DNA of 64,000 bases from Pseudomonas putida (GCF_003228315.1 NZ_CP029693.1:1488001-1552000); one strand, 5' to 3'. Shown: positions 34,654 to 45,112, numbered from the stretch's first letter. Numbers and translations are program-made. Notes: a model not told the origin generated them from the letters alone.

Positions 34654-36417
34654 ATGGTCTGGCAGCAAATCTACGATCCGTTCAACAACCCGGTGATCTC
34701 AACCCTCCTGGCCGCCGTGCCCGTCGTCGTGATGCTGGCGGCCCTGGCGTTCTTTCATGTCAAGGCGCACCTGGCGGCCCTGCTCGCCCTGGCCTCGGCG
34801 CTGGTGATTGCCATCTTCGCCTTTGGCATGCCGGCCAACATGGCAGGTTCCGCCGCGTTGTACGGGGCGGCCAACGGTCTGTTGCCGATTGGCTGGATCG
34901 TCCTGAACATCATTTTTCTGCACCGGCTGACCACTGAAAACGGCTCGTTCAAAGTGCTGCAGGACTCCCTGGCACGGATCACCGACGATCGGCGCCTGCA
35001 ATTGCTGCTGATTGCCTTCTGCTTCGGCGCGTTTTTCGAAGGCGCCGCCGGTTTCGGCACGCCCGTGGCGGTGACCGGGGCCATCCTGATCGGTTTGGGC
35101 TTCTCGCCTCTGGCCGCCTCGGGCCTGGCGCTGATCGCCAACACCGCCCCGGTGGCGTTCGGCGCCCTGGGTACGCCGATCATCACCCTGGCCAAAGTCA
35201 CCGGGCTGGATGAAATGGAGCTGTCGATGATGGTCGGCCGGCAGCTGCCGTTCTTCTCGGTGATCGTGCCGTTCTGGCTGATCTGGGCGTTCGCCGGCTG
35301 GCGCAAGACCCTGGAAATCTGGCCGGCGATCCTCGTTGCCGGGGTCAGTTTCGCGGTCCCGCAGTTCCTCGTGTCCAACTACCACGGGCCGATGCTGGTG
35401 GATGTGATCGCCGCACTGATTTCCATGGCCTGCCTGACCGGTTTCCTCAAGGTCTGGAAACCGGCCACCGTGCACACCTCCGCGGCGCTGTCGGGACGGG
35501 TCGACAACTCGAAGATCGATGACGAACACGCCAGCAAACCCGAGCCGACCGCCGCCTTTGCCGGTGACTCGAAAAACGCTGTGATGCGCGCGTGGATGCC
35601 GTGGATCATCCTCACTGTCTTCGTGTTCGCCTGGGGCACCCAGGGTTTCAAGAACATGTTCGACACCCGCCCGGCCATGGACCCGGTCACCCATTCGGCC
35701 AAGCTCGATCCGCAGGGCAAACCGATGGTTGAGGCCAACCCGGTGTTTGCACCCGTCCTGACCTTCACCACCATTCACCAGCAGATCCAGAAAGTACCGC
35801 CGGTAGTGCCCGCGCCTAAAGTCGAAGAGGCGATCTACAAATTCACCTGGTTCACCGCCACCGGCAGCGGCATCCTGCTGGCCGCGCTTGTCGGCGGTCT
35901 GCTGATGGGCTATTCGATCCCGCAGTTGATCAAGCAGTACCTGCGCACGATCTGGGTGGTGCGCTACTCGCTGATCACCATCACCGCGATGCTCGCCCTG
36001 GGCTTTCTCACGCGCTATTCGGGACTGGACGCCACCATGGGCCTGGCCTTTGCGGCGACGGGGATTTTCTATCCGATGTTCGGCACCCTGCTCGGCTGGC
36101 TCGGCGTGGCCCTGACCGGTTCGGACACCGCCTCCAACGTGCTGTTCGGCGGCCTGCAACGGGTGACCTCCGAACAGCTTGGGCTGAGCCCGGTGCTGAT
36201 GGCCGCCGCCAACAGCTCCGGCGGGGTCATGGGCAAGATGGTCGATGCCCAGTCCATCGTGGTCGCCTCCACCGCGACCCGCTGGTACGGCCACGAAGGC
36301 GAGATCCTGCGCTACGTGTTCTTCCACTCGATCGTGCTCGCCATCCTCGTCGGCGGCCTGGTGACCTTGCAGGCGTATGTGGCGCCGTTCAGTCATATGG
36401 TGGTGGGAGGGCATTGA
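34654..36417 (+). CDS. lldP: L-lactate/glycolate permease (LldP/GlcA family)
   Basis: 587 residues with at least twelve membrane helices. The start chosen is the ATG six bases after AGAGG; a GTG two codons earlier is an alternative. LctP-family blocks are PIGWIVLNIIFLHRLT, FFEGAAGFGTPVAVTGAILI, NTAPVAFGALGTPIITLAK and the late GSDTASNVLFGGLQR. Placement directly upstream of glcDEF suggests glycolate as well as lactate transport. A REP doublet separates it from glcD. Confidence 0.9.
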   Translation: MVWQQIYDPFNNPVISTLLAAVPVVVMLAALAFFHVKAHLAALLALASALVIAIFAFGMPANMAGSAALYGAANGLLPIGWIVLNIIFLHRLTTENGSFKVLQDSLARITDDRRLQLLLIAFCFGAFFEGAAGFGTPVAVTGAILIGLGFSPLAASGLALIANTAPVAFGALGTPIITLAKVTGLDEMELSMMVGRQLPFFSVIVPFWLIWAFAGWRKTLEIWPAILVAGVSFAVPQFLVSNYHGPMLVDVIAALISMACLTGFLKVWKPATVHTSAALSGRVDNSKIDDEHASKPEPTAAFAGDSKNAVMRAWMPWIILTVFVFAWGTQGFKNMFDTRPAMDPVTHSAKLDPQGKPMVEANPVFAPVLTFTTIHQQIQKVPPVVPAPKVEEAIYKFTWFTATGSGILLAALVGGLLMGYSIPQLIKQYLRTIWVVRYSLITITAMLALGFLTRYSGLDATMGLAFAATGIFYPMFGTLLGWLGVALTGSDTASNVLFGGLQRVTSEQLGLSPVLMAAANSSGGVMGKMVDAQSIVVASTATRWYGHEGEILRYVFFHSIVLAILVGGLVTLQAYVAPFSHMVVGGH

Positions 36418-36449
36418 CTCCCCCCAAATCCCGACCTACCACTCCTCCC

Positions 36450-36542
36450 CTGTAGGAGCGAGCCTGCTCGCGAATCCGGTTTGACATTCAACATTGTTGT
36501 TGGCTGACACACCGCTTTCGCGAGCAGGCTCGCTCCTACAGG
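36450..36542. repeat. REP doublet (GCGAGC class)
   Basis: CTGTAGGAGCGAGCCTGCTC with GCGAA, and its inverted copy, lie between the permease and glcD genes. Confidence 0.9.
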
Positions 36543-36607
36543 GATAGGATAGAAATTGGCTACCGGAAACAGACCTCACATAACTACAAAACGAGTGTCG
36601 TACGCCG

Positions 36608-38107
36608 ATGAACATTCTTTACGACGAACGCGTTGACGGCGCCCTGCCCGAGGTCGACAAAAACGCGCTGTTGCAGGCCCTGCGAACGCAAATGCCTGAC
36701 CTGGAGATCATGCATCAGCAGGAAGAACTCAAGCCCTACGAATGCGACGGCCTCTCGGCCTACCGCACCACGCCGATGCTGGTGGTGCTGCCGCGCACGA
36801 TCGAGCAGGTCCAGGGCGTGCTGCGCCTGTGCCATGAGCGCCGCGTACCGGTGGTCGCCCGGGGGGCCGGCACCGGTCTGTCAGGCGGCGCCCTGCCCCT
36901 GGAAAAAGGCGTGTTGCTGGTGATGGCGCGCTTCAACCAGATTCTGCACATCGACCCCGAAGCCCGTACCGCCCGGGTCCAGCCGGGGGTGCGCAACCTG
37001 GCGATTTCCCAGGCCGCCGCGCCGTACGGCCTGTACTACGCGCCGGACCCTTCTTCGCAAATCGCCTGTTCCATCGGCGGCAACGTCGCCGAAAACGCCG
37101 GTGGCGTGCATTGCCTCAAATACGGCCTGACCGTGCACAACGTAATGCAGGTCGACATCCTCACCGTCGACGGCGAATGCCTGACCCTGGGCTCCAACGC
37201 CCTCGACGCCCCCGGTCTCGACCTGCTGGCCCTGTTCACCGGCTCCGAAGGCATGCTCGGGGTGATCACCGAGGTCACGGTCAAGCTGCTGCCCAAGCCA
37301 CAATCGGCCAAGGTGCTGCTGGCCGCGTTCGACTCCGTGGAAAAGGCCGGCCGCGCGGTGGGTGACATCATCGCCGCCGGGATCATTCCGGGGGGCCTTG
37401 AGATGATGGACAACCTGGCCATCCGCGCCGCCGAGGACTTCATCCACGCCGGCTACCCGATCGAGGCCGAGGCCATCCTGCTGTGCGAACTCGATGGCGT
37501 CGAAGCCGACGTGCACGACGATTGCACCCGCGTGCGGCAGGTGCTGGAACAGGCCGGCGCCACCGAAGTCCGCCTGGCAAAAGACGAAGCCGAGCGCGTG
37601 CGCTTCTGGGCCGGGCGCAAGAATGCCTTCCCCGCGGTGGGCCGCCTGTCGCCGGACTATTACTGCATGGACGGCACCATCCCCCGCCGCGAGTTGCCCG
37701 GTGTGCTCAAGGCCATCGCCGAGCTGTCCGCCGAGTACAACCTACGGGTGGCCAACGTGTTCCATGCCGGTGACGGCAACATGCATCCATTAATTCTGTT
37801 CGATGCCAACCAGCCCGGCGAACTGGAACGCGCCGAAACCCTGGGCGGCAAGATTCTGGAGCTGTGCGTGAAAGTCGGCGGCAGCATCACCGGCGAGCAC
37901 GGTGTCGGCCGCGAGAAAATCAATCAGATGTGCGCCCAGTTCAACAGTGATGAACTGACCCTGTTCCATGCCGTCAAAAACGCATTCGACCCCAGCGGCC
38001 TGCTCAATCCCGGAAAAAACATCCCGACCCTGCACCGCTGTGCGGAGTTCGGTGCCATGCACGTGCATGGCGGGCAACTGCCCTTCCCTGACCTGGAGCG
38101 TTTCTGA
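36608..38107 (+). CDS. glcD: Glycolate oxidase subunit GlcD (FAD-linked)
   Basis: 499 residues. FAD_binding_4 motifs are VVARGAGTGLSGGALP, CSIGGNVAENAGGVHCLKYG and GSEGMLGVITEVTV. The C-terminal FAD-oxidase domain has NVFHAGDGNMHPLILFD and GEHGVGREKI. Together with GlcE and GlcF it oxidises glycolate (and often D-lactate) to the 2-oxo acid at the membrane. Its stop overlaps the glcE start by one base. Confidence 0.95.
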   Translation: MNILYDERVDGALPEVDKNALLQALRTQMPDLEIMHQQEELKPYECDGLSAYRTTPMLVVLPRTIEQVQGVLRLCHERRVPVVARGAGTGLSGGALPLEKGVLLVMARFNQILHIDPEARTARVQPGVRNLAISQAAAPYGLYYAPDPSSQIACSIGGNVAENAGGVHCLKYGLTVHNVMQVDILTVDGECLTLGSNALDAPGLDLLALFTGSEGMLGVITEVTVKLLPKPQSAKVLLAAFDSVEKAGRAVGDIIAAGIIPGGLEMMDNLAIRAAEDFIHAGYPIEAEAILLCELDGVEADVHDDCTRVRQVLEQAGATEVRLAKDEAERVRFWAGRKNAFPAVGRLSPDYYCMDGTIPRRELPGVLKAIAELSAEYNLRVANVFHAGDGNMHPLILFDANQPGELERAETLGGKILELCVKVGGSITGEHGVGREKINQMCAQFNSDELTLFHAVKNAFDPSGLLNPGKNIPTLHRCAEFGAMHVHGGQLPFPDLERF

Positions 38108-39171
38108 TGCACGGCACAGGCGATTTCGACGACAGCCAGGCGCTGTTGGAGCAGGTCAACCGGGCACTGGAAAACGCCACGCCGCTGCGCATTCAAGGTT
38201 CGAACAGCAAGGCGTTTCTCGGGCGCATCACCGCCGGGGAAATCCTCGACACCCGCAGCCATCGCGGCATTGTCAGCTATGACCCGACCGAATTGGTCAT
38301 CACCGTGCGCTGCGGCACGCCGCTGGCCGAACTCAAACAAGTGCTGGATGCCGCACAGCAGATGCTGCCCTGCGAGCCGCCGGCGTTCGGTGACGATGCG
38401 ACCGTCGGCGGCATGATCGCCTGCGGGCTCTCGGGACCACGGCGGCCCTGGTCGGGCTCGGTTCGCGATTTTGTCCTTGGCACCAGGGTCATCACCGGTC
38501 TGGGCAAGCACCTGCGCTTTGGCGGCGAGGTGATGAAGAACGTCGCCGGCTACGATCTGTCGCGCCTGATGGCCGGCAGTTTTGGCACCCTGGGCCTGAT
38601 CACCGAAGTCTCGCTCAAGGTCCTGCCCAAACCCCGCCGAACCCTGAGCATCAGCCTGGACATGGACAGCGAACGCGCACTGCGCAACCTGGCGAAATGG
38701 GGCCAGCAGCCCTTGCCGATCAGTGCGGCCAGCCATGACGGTGAACGTCTGTATCTACGCCTTGAAGGTGGCGAAGGGTCGGTGGCGTCGGCCCATGACC
38801 GCCTCGGCGGGGAGTTGATGGACGGCCGCTACTGGGATGACCTCAACGAGCATCGCTTGCCGTTCTTCGACGAGGACCAGCCGCTCTGGCGCCTGTCGCT
38901 GCCCCACAACACACCGAAACTGTCGCTGCCCGGCCGGCAACTGATCGACTGGGGCGGCGCCCAGCGCTGGCTCAAGTCCGATAGCCAGGCCAGTTTCATT
39001 CGCCAGGTGGTCGATGAAACCGGAGGCCACGTGACCTGCTACAGCCATGGCCTGATTGACAGCCCGTTCCAGCCCTTGCCCGACGCGCTGATGCGCTACC
39101 ACCGCAGCCTCAAGCAGCAACTCGATCCCCGGGGCATTTTCAACCCCGGTCGCCTGTACGCGGAGCTTTGA
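38107..39171 (+). CDS. glcE: Glycolate oxidase subunit GlcE (FAD-binding)
   Basis: 354 residues with an FAD_binding_4 domain: VITVRCGTPLAELKQVL, GGMIACGLSGPRRPWSGSVR and MKNVAGYDLSRLMAGSFGTL. It is the second flavin-fold subunit of glycolate oxidase. The gene begins on the last base of glcD (TGATG) and ends three bases before glcF. Confidence 0.94.
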   Translation: MHGTGDFDDSQALLEQVNRALENATPLRIQGSNSKAFLGRITAGEILDTRSHRGIVSYDPTELVITVRCGTPLAELKQVLDAAQQMLPCEPPAFGDDATVGGMIACGLSGPRRPWSGSVRDFVLGTRVITGLGKHLRFGGEVMKNVAGYDLSRLMAGSFGTLGLITEVSLKVLPKPRRTLSISLDMDSERALRNLAKWGQQPLPISAASHDGERLYLRLEGGEGSVASAHDRLGGELMDGRYWDDLNEHRLPFFDEDQPLWRLSLPHNTPKLSLPGRQLIDWGGAQRWLKSDSQASFIRQVVDETGGHVTCYSHGLIDSPFQPLPDALMRYHRSLKQQLDPRGIFNPGRLYAEL

Positions 39172-39174
39172 ACC

Positions 39175-40395
39175 ATGCAGACCACCCTGAGCGAGAGCGC
39201 CCGCCGACTGCCCCGCGCCGAAGAAGCCGACAGCATCCTGCGCACCTGCGTGCACTGCGGTTTCTGCAACGCCACCTGCCCGACCTACCAGTTGCTGGGC
39301 GATGAGCTGGATGGTCCGCGCGGGCGCATCTACCTGATCAAACAGGTGCTGGAAGGCAACGAAGTCACGCAGAAAACCCAGCAACACCTGGATCGCTGCC
39401 TGTCGTGTCGCAACTGCGAAACCACCTGCCCGTCCGGCGTCGACTACCACAACCTGCTGGACATCGGCCGCGCGGTGGTCGACGCGGCAGTACCGCGCCC
39501 CATCGGCCAGCGCCTGCTGCGCGAGGGGCTGCGCACGCTGGTGCCGCATGCGGATCTGTTCAAGGGTCTGGTCAGCGGCGGCCAGATGTTCCGCGCGTTG
39601 CTGCCCGAGACCCTGCAAAGCAAATTGCCGCGCAGCACTGCACAGAGAAAACCGCGCCCTGTACCCCGGCATGCGCGGCGGGTGTTGATGCTCGAAGGCT
39701 GCGTACAACCGGGCCTGGCACCCAATACCAATGTCGCCGCGGCCAGGGTGCTGGACCGGCTCGGCATCAGCGTCACGCCCTGCCGCGAGGCCGGTTGCTG
39801 CGGCGCCGTGGACTATCACCTGGACGCCCAGGCCGCTGGCCTGGATCGCGCCCGGCACAATATCGATACCTGGTGGCCGCTGATTGAAATGAACGGCATC
39901 GAGGCTATCGTGCAGACCGCCAGCGGCTGTGGCGCCTTCATCAAGGACTATGGCCACCTGCTCGCCAGCGATCCGGCCTATGCCGACAAGGCCCGCCGAA
40001 TCAGCGCGCTGACCAAGGACCTGGTCGAGGTACTGCGCGATGAGCCGCTGGAAAAACTCGGCATCCACAACGCCCATCGCCTGGCCTTCCACTGCCCCTG
40101 CACCTTGCAGCACGCGCAGAAACTCGGTGGCGCCGTGGAGAAAGTGCTGGAACGCCTGGGCTTCAACCTGACCATCGTGCCCGACAGCCACCTGTGCTGC
40201 GGCTCGGCCGGCACTTATTCGCTGACCCAGCCCGAGCTGTCGCGGCAATTGCGCGACAACAAAATGAATGCCCTGGAAAGCGGCTACCCTGAAGTGATTG
40301 TCACGGCCAACATCGGCTGCCAGTCCCACCTCGACGGCGCGGGTCGCACGCCGGTCAAACACTGGATCGAGGTGGTCGAAGCGGCTTTGCCTTGA
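39175..40395 (+). CDS. glcF: Glycolate oxidase iron-sulfur subunit GlcF
   Basis: 406 residues. Two ferredoxin-type clusters are bound by CVHCGFCNATCP and CLSCRNCETTCPSG. Two CCG domains follow: GCCGAVDYHLD in the first, HCPCTLQHAQKL and LCCGSAGTYS in the second. It passes electrons from the GlcDE flavins to the quinone pool. It is the last member of the tight glcDEF operon before a REP doublet. Confidence 0.95.
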   Translation: MQTTLSESARRLPRAEEADSILRTCVHCGFCNATCPTYQLLGDELDGPRGRIYLIKQVLEGNEVTQKTQQHLDRCLSCRNCETTCPSGVDYHNLLDIGRAVVDAAVPRPIGQRLLREGLRTLVPHADLFKGLVSGGQMFRALLPETLQSKLPRSTAQRKPRPVPRHARRVLMLEGCVQPGLAPNTNVAAARVLDRLGISVTPCREAGCCGAVDYHLDAQAAGLDRARHNIDTWWPLIEMNGIEAIVQTASGCGAFIKDYGHLLASDPAYADKARRISALTKDLVEVLRDEPLEKLGIHNAHRLAFHCPCTLQHAQKLGGAVEKVLERLGFNLTIVPDSHLCCGSAGTYSLTQPELSRQLRDNKMNALESGYPEVIVTANIGCQSHLDGAGRTPVKHWIEVVEAALP

Positions 40396-40407
40396 TGTCC
40401 CCGGTCC

Positions 40408-40512
40408 CTGTAGGAGCCGAGCTTGCTCGCGATGGTCGTCAACAATAACGCTGGGCGCCTGATGCCCCGCGGCGTTCTCAGGTGCATCGCGAGCAAGCTC
40501 GGCTCCTACAGG
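40408..40512. repeat. REP doublet (GCGAGC class, GTAGGAGCCGAGC variant)
   Basis: CTGTAGGAGCCGAGCTTGCTCGCGATGG and its inverted copy, with one extra C relative to the common unit. Between glcF and the GlcG-like gene. Confidence 0.88.
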
Positions 40513-40565
40513 TTTGGTGGCGAACTCAGGGGCTGTGTTTAACGTCAAACACGCTGGAGAATTCG

Positions 40566-40967
<402 letters not shown>

Positions 40968-40978
40968 ACACCACCCCC

Positions 40979-41080
40979 CTGTAGGAGCGAGCCTGCTCGC
41001 GATGCACTCGAGAACACCGTGGGGTGTCAGGCTGCCAGCGTTATCGTTGACGACCATCGCGAGCAGGCTCGCTCCTACAG
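40979..41080. repeat. REP doublet (GCGAGC class)
   Basis: CTGTAGGAGCGAGCCTGCTC with GCGATG and its inverted copy flank about 50 bases. Confidence 0.9.
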
Positions 41081-41117
41081 TGGATCGCGTACAACCAGTT
41101 GAAGAGGAAGCGCACAG

Positions 41118-42005
41118 ATGACCCGTCTCACCGCGAAAGACTTTGCCCCGGAACTGCTGGAGCTCTACGACTACTACGCCCACGGCCTGATCAACCGCCG
41201 CGAATTTCTCGACCGGGCGGCGCTGTTCACCTTCGGCACCATGACCGCCAGTGCCCTGCTGGCCTCGTTGAGCCCGAACTACGCGCTGGCCGAGCAGGTG
41301 GAGTTCACCGACCCGGATATCCTCGCCGAGTACATCACCTACCCGTCTCCCAAGGGCAACGGCAATGTTCGCGGCTACCTGGTGCGCCCGACCAAGGCCA
41401 CTGGCAAAGTCGGCTCGGTGGTGGTGGTGCATGAAAATCGCGGGTTGAACCCTTACATCGAAGACGTCGCCCGGCGATTGGCCAAGGCCGGTTTCATCGC
41501 CCTCGCCCCGGATGGCCTGACGTCGGTCGGCGGCTATCCGGGCAACGACGAGAAAGGCAAGGAGCTGCAGGAAAAGGTCAACCCGGAAAAGCTGATGAAC
41601 GACTTCTTCGCCGCCGTCGAATGGCTGATGAAACATCCCGAAGGCAGCGGCAAAGTCGGCATCACCGGTTTCTGCTACGGCGGTGGTGTGACCAATGCGG
41701 CGGCGGTGGCCTATCCGGAATTGGGCGCCGCCGTGTCGTTCTACGGGCGCCAGCCGGAAGCCAAGGACGTGCCGAGGATCAAGGCACCGCTGATGTTGCA
41801 TTACGGTGAACTGGATACGCGGATCAACGAGGGCTGGCCGGCGTTTGAGAAGGAATTGAAGGCCGGGGGCAAGACGTATGAAGCGTTTATCTATCCCGGC
41901 GTGAACCACGGGTTCCACAATGATTCGACACCGCGTTATGACAAGGCGGCGGCTGAACTGGCGTGGGAGAGGACGTTGGGTTGGTTTCGCAAATACCTGG
42001 TTTGA
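41118..42005 (+). CDS. Dienelactone hydrolase family protein with Tat-type leader
   Basis: 295 residues. A twin-arginine-like leader, NRREFLDRAALFTF, begins near residue 25, followed by a hydrophobic stretch ending ALA. The mature part is an alpha/beta hydrolase of the DLH/YghX group, with nucleophile Cys in GFCYGGGVT, oxyanion VVVHENRGLN, and the acid and His near LHYGELDTRI and GVNHGFHND. AAGAGGAAG precedes the ATG. Substrate unknown, probably an ester or lactone in the periplasm. Confidence 0.87.
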   Translation: MTRLTAKDFAPELLELYDYYAHGLINRREFLDRAALFTFGTMTASALLASLSPNYALAEQVEFTDPDILAEYITYPSPKGNGNVRGYLVRPTKATGKVGSVVVVHENRGLNPYIEDVARRLAKAGFIALAPDGLTSVGGYPGNDEKGKELQEKVNPEKLMNDFFAAVEWLMKHPEGSGKVGITGFCYGGGVTNAAAVAYPELGAAVSFYGRQPEAKDVPRIKAPLMLHYGELDTRINEGWPAFEKELKAGGKTYEAFIYPGVNHGFHNDSTPRYDKAAAELAWERTLGWFRKYLV

Positions 42006-42025
42006 TCGGCCAGCAGTACCGGCCT

Positions 42026-42102
42026 CATCGCGAGCAGGCTCGCTCCTACAATGGATCTTCGTTGCGCACAATCCACTGTAGGAGCGAGCCTGCTCGCGAT
42101 GG
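42026..42102. repeat. REP pair in tail-to-tail order
   Basis: CATCGCGAGCAGGCTCGCTCCTACA followed by CTGTAGGAGCGAGCCTGCTC and GCGATGG. The two units are in reversed order compared with the other doublets, so the TACAG ends face inward. Confidence 0.85.
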
Positions 42103-42120
42103 CCATATCAAGGTCAGCGA

Positions 42121-42774
42121 CTACTTCGGCTGTGCCACAGTCCGCAGATACGGCTTCAAGGTCTTGAAGCCATCCGGGTACTTCTTCTTCGCATCCTCAT
42201 CCGACACCGACGTCGGAATGATCACATCCTCCCCCGGGCGCCAGTTCACCGGCGTGGCCACGGTGTGCTTGGCATTGAGTTGCAGCGAATCGAGCAGACG
42301 CAGCACCTCATCGAAATTGCGTCCGGCACTCATCGGATAGATCAGCATCGCCTTGATCTTCTTGTCCGGCCCGACCAGGAACACCGAACGTACAGTGGCG
42401 TTGTCCACCGCCGTGCGCGCACCGCCGCTGGCGTTGGGGTGGATCATGTCGTAGAGCTTGGCCACCACCAGGTTTTCGTCGCCGATCAGCGGATAGTTGA
42501 CGGCTGTGCCCTGGGTTTCGGCGATATCACCAACCCACTTCTCGTGGTCGCTGACCGGGTCGATGCTCAAGCCCAGGATCTTGGTGTTGCGTTTGTCGAA
42601 CTCCGGCTTGAGCTTGGCCAGATACCCCAGTTCAGTGGTGCAGACCGGGGTGAAATCCTTGGGATGGGAAAACAGGATGGCCCAGCCGTTGCCAATCCAT
42701 TCGTGAAAATTGATCTTGCCTTCGGTGGTGTCGGCGGTGAAATCCGGTGCTTCGTCGCCTATGCGAATGGCCAT
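42121..42774 (-). CDS. 1-Cys peroxiredoxin (Prx6/LsfA-like)
   Basis: 217 residues of the AhpC/TSA fold. The peroxidatic Cys is in HPKDFTPVCTTELG, the catalytic Arg lies in the TAVDNATVRSVFLVGPDKK strand, and the C-terminal dimerisation arm (NWRPGEDVIIPTSVSDEDAK) is that of Prx6. There is no resolving Cys at the C-terminus, so it is a 1-Cys type reducing peroxides in the cytoplasm. AGGAGA precedes ATG. Pseudomonas LsfA is a close relative by pattern. Confidence 0.92.
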   Translation of the reverse strand: MAIRIGDEAPDFTADTTEGKINFHEWIGNGWAILFSHPKDFTPVCTTELGYLAKLKPEFDKRNTKILGLSIDPVSDHEKWVGDIAETQGTAVNYPLIGDENLVVAKLYDMIHPNASGGARTAVDNATVRSVFLVGPDKKIKAMLIYPMSAGRNFDEVLRLLDSLQLNAKHTVATPVNWRPGEDVIIPTSVSDEDAKKKYPDGFKTLKPYLRTVAQPK

Positions 42775-42893
42775 GTTCGATCTCCTGGCAGTAAGGTTTA
42801 TTGGGGAGCGGGTCAGTCAACGCGGACAGTATAGGAGAGCTTTCATGACACGCCGGCCAGTGGTGAAATCGGCATGAAAGCTCGGGTTCAGGC

Positions 42894-43838
42894 CTATTCC
42901 ACCAGCGCGATCAGTTGATAACGCTGCGCATCGGTCAGCGCCGGACCGAAGCCCGCCCCGGCGTTCTCCGCCATGTAGCGCGGATTGCCGGTGCCGGGAA
43001 TGACGCAGGTCACGGCCGAATGCGACAGGAGGAACTTGAGCGCCAGTTGCGGCCAGGTCTTGACCCCGACCTGTGCGGCCCAGCCGGGCAGCGGTTTGTC
43101 CTTGAGCCGGCCGAGCAGGCCGCCGCCACCGAACGGCCGGTTGCAGATCACCGCCACGCCGCGTTCCCGGCACAGCGGCAGGATGCGCTTCTCGACACCG
43201 CGATCATCCAGGGCGTAGTTGATTTGCAGAAAGTCCAGCGGCTCGGCCTTGAGCACCGCTTCCACTTCCTCATAGGCCGATGGGGTGTAATGGGTGATGC
43301 CGATGTAACGGATTCGCCCCTGCTCCTTCATGTGGCGCAAGGTCGGCAGGTGGATCTGCCAGTCCAGCAGGTTGTGGATCTGCATCAGGTCGATGCGGTC
43401 GGTCTGCAGCAACTTGAAGGACTGCTCCATCTGCGCAATCCCTTCTTCGCGGCCACGGGTCCACACCTTGGTGGCCAGAAACGCCGGTGAGCGCGGCTCG
43501 TGGATCGACAGCAATTCGCCGGTATTTTCTTCCGCGCGACCGTACATCGGCGAGCTGTCGATCACTGTCCCGCCCTTCTCGAACAACGCACGTAGCACCC
43601 CGGGCAACTGTTTATAGGCCGGATCTTCAGGGGCGACATCAAAACCGCGATAGGTGCCCAGCCCGACCACCGGCAGGGGCTCGTTGCTCGAAGGAATGGC
43701 GCGGGTCTGCATGGTCTTGCCTCCTGTTCCCGTCGCCAGCACGGTTTGCGCAACCGCCGGAGCGAACGTGAGGACCGCCGAAACACCGGCAGCCAGCGTG
43801 AGTATTTCCCTGCGGGTCAAACCGTCCGCATGGCTCAT
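42894..43838 (-). CDS. Aldo/keto reductase with Tat signal
   Basis: 314 residues from the ATG at 43838, which overlaps the upstream MFS stop by four bases (ATGA). The Tat leader is LTRREILTLAAGVSAVLTFA followed by PAVAQ. AKR features are VIDSSPMYGRAEEN (Asp and Tyr), FLATKVWTRG (Lys), LMQIHNLLDW (His) and the late CVIPGTGNP. It reduces or oxidises a carbonyl, probably exported by Tat. Its partner is the MFS carrier gene upstream. Confidence 0.88.
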   Translation of the reverse strand: MSHADGLTRREILTLAAGVSAVLTFAPAVAQTVLATGTGGKTMQTRAIPSSNEPLPVVGLGTYRGFDVAPEDPAYKQLPGVLRALFEKGGTVIDSSPMYGRAEENTGELLSIHEPRSPAFLATKVWTRGREEGIAQMEQSFKLLQTDRIDLMQIHNLLDWQIHLPTLRHMKEQGRIRYIGITHYTPSAYEEVEAVLKAEPLDFLQINYALDDRGVEKRILPLCRERGVAVICNRPFGGGGLLGRLKDKPLPGWAAQVGVKTWPQLALKFLLSHSAVTCVIPGTGNPRYMAENAGAGFGPALTDAQRYQLIALVE

Positions 43839-45112
43839 GACATCTCCCTCTCCCGTGGTGGCGACGCGGCCCGGCGCGCCTGCTGCCCGGCCAGCCACAG
43901 ACAGGTCCAGGCCCACACCCCGGCGAATGGCACGATCACCAGCGCCACCAGGCCGAAGCCTGCACCGAGGGCCGTCAAACCGGCGGACAACCAGCCGCTG
44001 GCCGCGTCGCCACCACGATAGACCAGGGTCTCGATCACGTTCTTGGCCTTGTACTTCTCCTCGCGGCTGACCACCGTCCACAGCACTTCGCGCGCCGGCC
44101 GCACAATGGCGAACTCCAACGCCCGCCGCAGGCCCTGGGCCAGCGCCACCGTGGTCGGCACCGGCGCCAGCGCCATGGCGGCGAAGGCCACGATCGTCGC
44201 CAGGGGCATTGCCACCAGCGCCCCGCCGATCCCCACCCAGCGGATCAACGGCGCGGTCAGCAGCAGCTGCAAGGTCAACGTCAGCGCCGAGACGATCAGA
44301 TCGACCACGGCGAAGAATTGTGTCCTGCTGCCAGTATCAGCGTAGCTGCCAGCGACGATCCGTCCCTGCTCGAAGTACAACAAGGTCGCGGCACTGGTGT
44401 GCAGCAGCATGAACAGCACCATCCCCAGCAGGTAGGGAGAGCGCAGGATCAGGGTGATGCCGGCGAGCATGCTGCCGCCCATGCGCCGTTCGTCGATTTG
44501 CCGGTTGCCCGACTGTGATTGCGTGCGCGACAGCAACCCGCGATAGCAGCGCACGGCGATTTCCAGCAGCAGCGCCGCCGCCAGGGTCAAGGCCACCGGC
44601 CCCAGCCGGGTGGCCATGGTCGCCGCCAGCAACGGCCCGATGAAGGTGCCCAAGGTGCCACCCGCCGCGATGCAACCGAACAGCCGTCGCCCCTGCTCAC
44701 TGGAAAAGCGGTCGACCAGCACGCTCCAAAAAATCGAGACGATGAACAGGTTGTAGATGCTGATCCAGACGAAAAACACCCGCCCGACCATCACCGGTGC
44801 GACGTGATTGGCGATCAGCAGACCGAACACCAGCATCGACACCGCGATCAGGCGGTAGATCAGCGGCACGAAGCGCGTGGCCGGCAATCGCGAGGCCAGC
44901 GCGCCGAAGATCGGCACCATCAGCAGCATGACCACGAACGTGGCGGTGAACAGCCACTGCAACTTGTCGGCACCGCCCTCCAGCCCCAGGGCATCGCGCA
45001 GCGGCCGAACCAGGTAGTAGCTGGCCAGCACGCAGAAATGGAACGCGAAACCCAAAACGAGGGCCGAACGTTCAGAAGGCCGTACATCAAGCCATTTTGG
45101 CAACCTGGGCAT
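43835..45112 (-). CDS. MFS-type transporter, ATP/ADP-antiporter-like family
   Basis: 425 residues, eleven to twelve hydrophobic helices. The N-terminal SYYLVRPLRDALGLEGGAD is typical of the NTP/NDP-exchange-like MFS group, and FSSEQGRRLFGCIAAGGTLG repeats in the loop region. The function of these bacterial homologues is unknown. It is coupled to the Tat-exported aldo/keto reductase. Confidence 0.85.
   Translation of the reverse strand: MPRLPKWLDVRPSERSALVLGFAFHFCVLASYYLVRPLRDALGLEGGADKLQWLFTATFVVMLLMVPIFGALASRLPATRFVPLIYRLIAVSMLVFGLLIANHVAPVMVGRVFFVWISIYNLFIVSIFWSVLVDRFSSEQGRRLFGCIAAGGTLGTFIGPLLAATMATRLGPVALTLAAALLLEIAVRCYRGLLSRTQSQSGNRQIDERRMGGSMLAGITLILRSPYLLGMVLFMLLHTSAATLLYFEQGRIVAGSYADTGSRTQFFAVVDLIVSALTLTLQLLLTAPLIRWVGIGGALVAMPLATIVAFAAMALAPVPTTVALAQGLRRALEFAIVRPAREVLWTVVSREEKYKAKNVIETLVYRGGDAASGWLSAGLTALGAGFGLVALVIVPFAGVWAWTCLWLAGQQARRAASPPREREMS

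Noticed and set aside
34699..36414. A 571-codon minus-strand frame opposite the lactate permease
   Set aside because: Arg, Gly, Gln and His-rich shadow frame without domain features.
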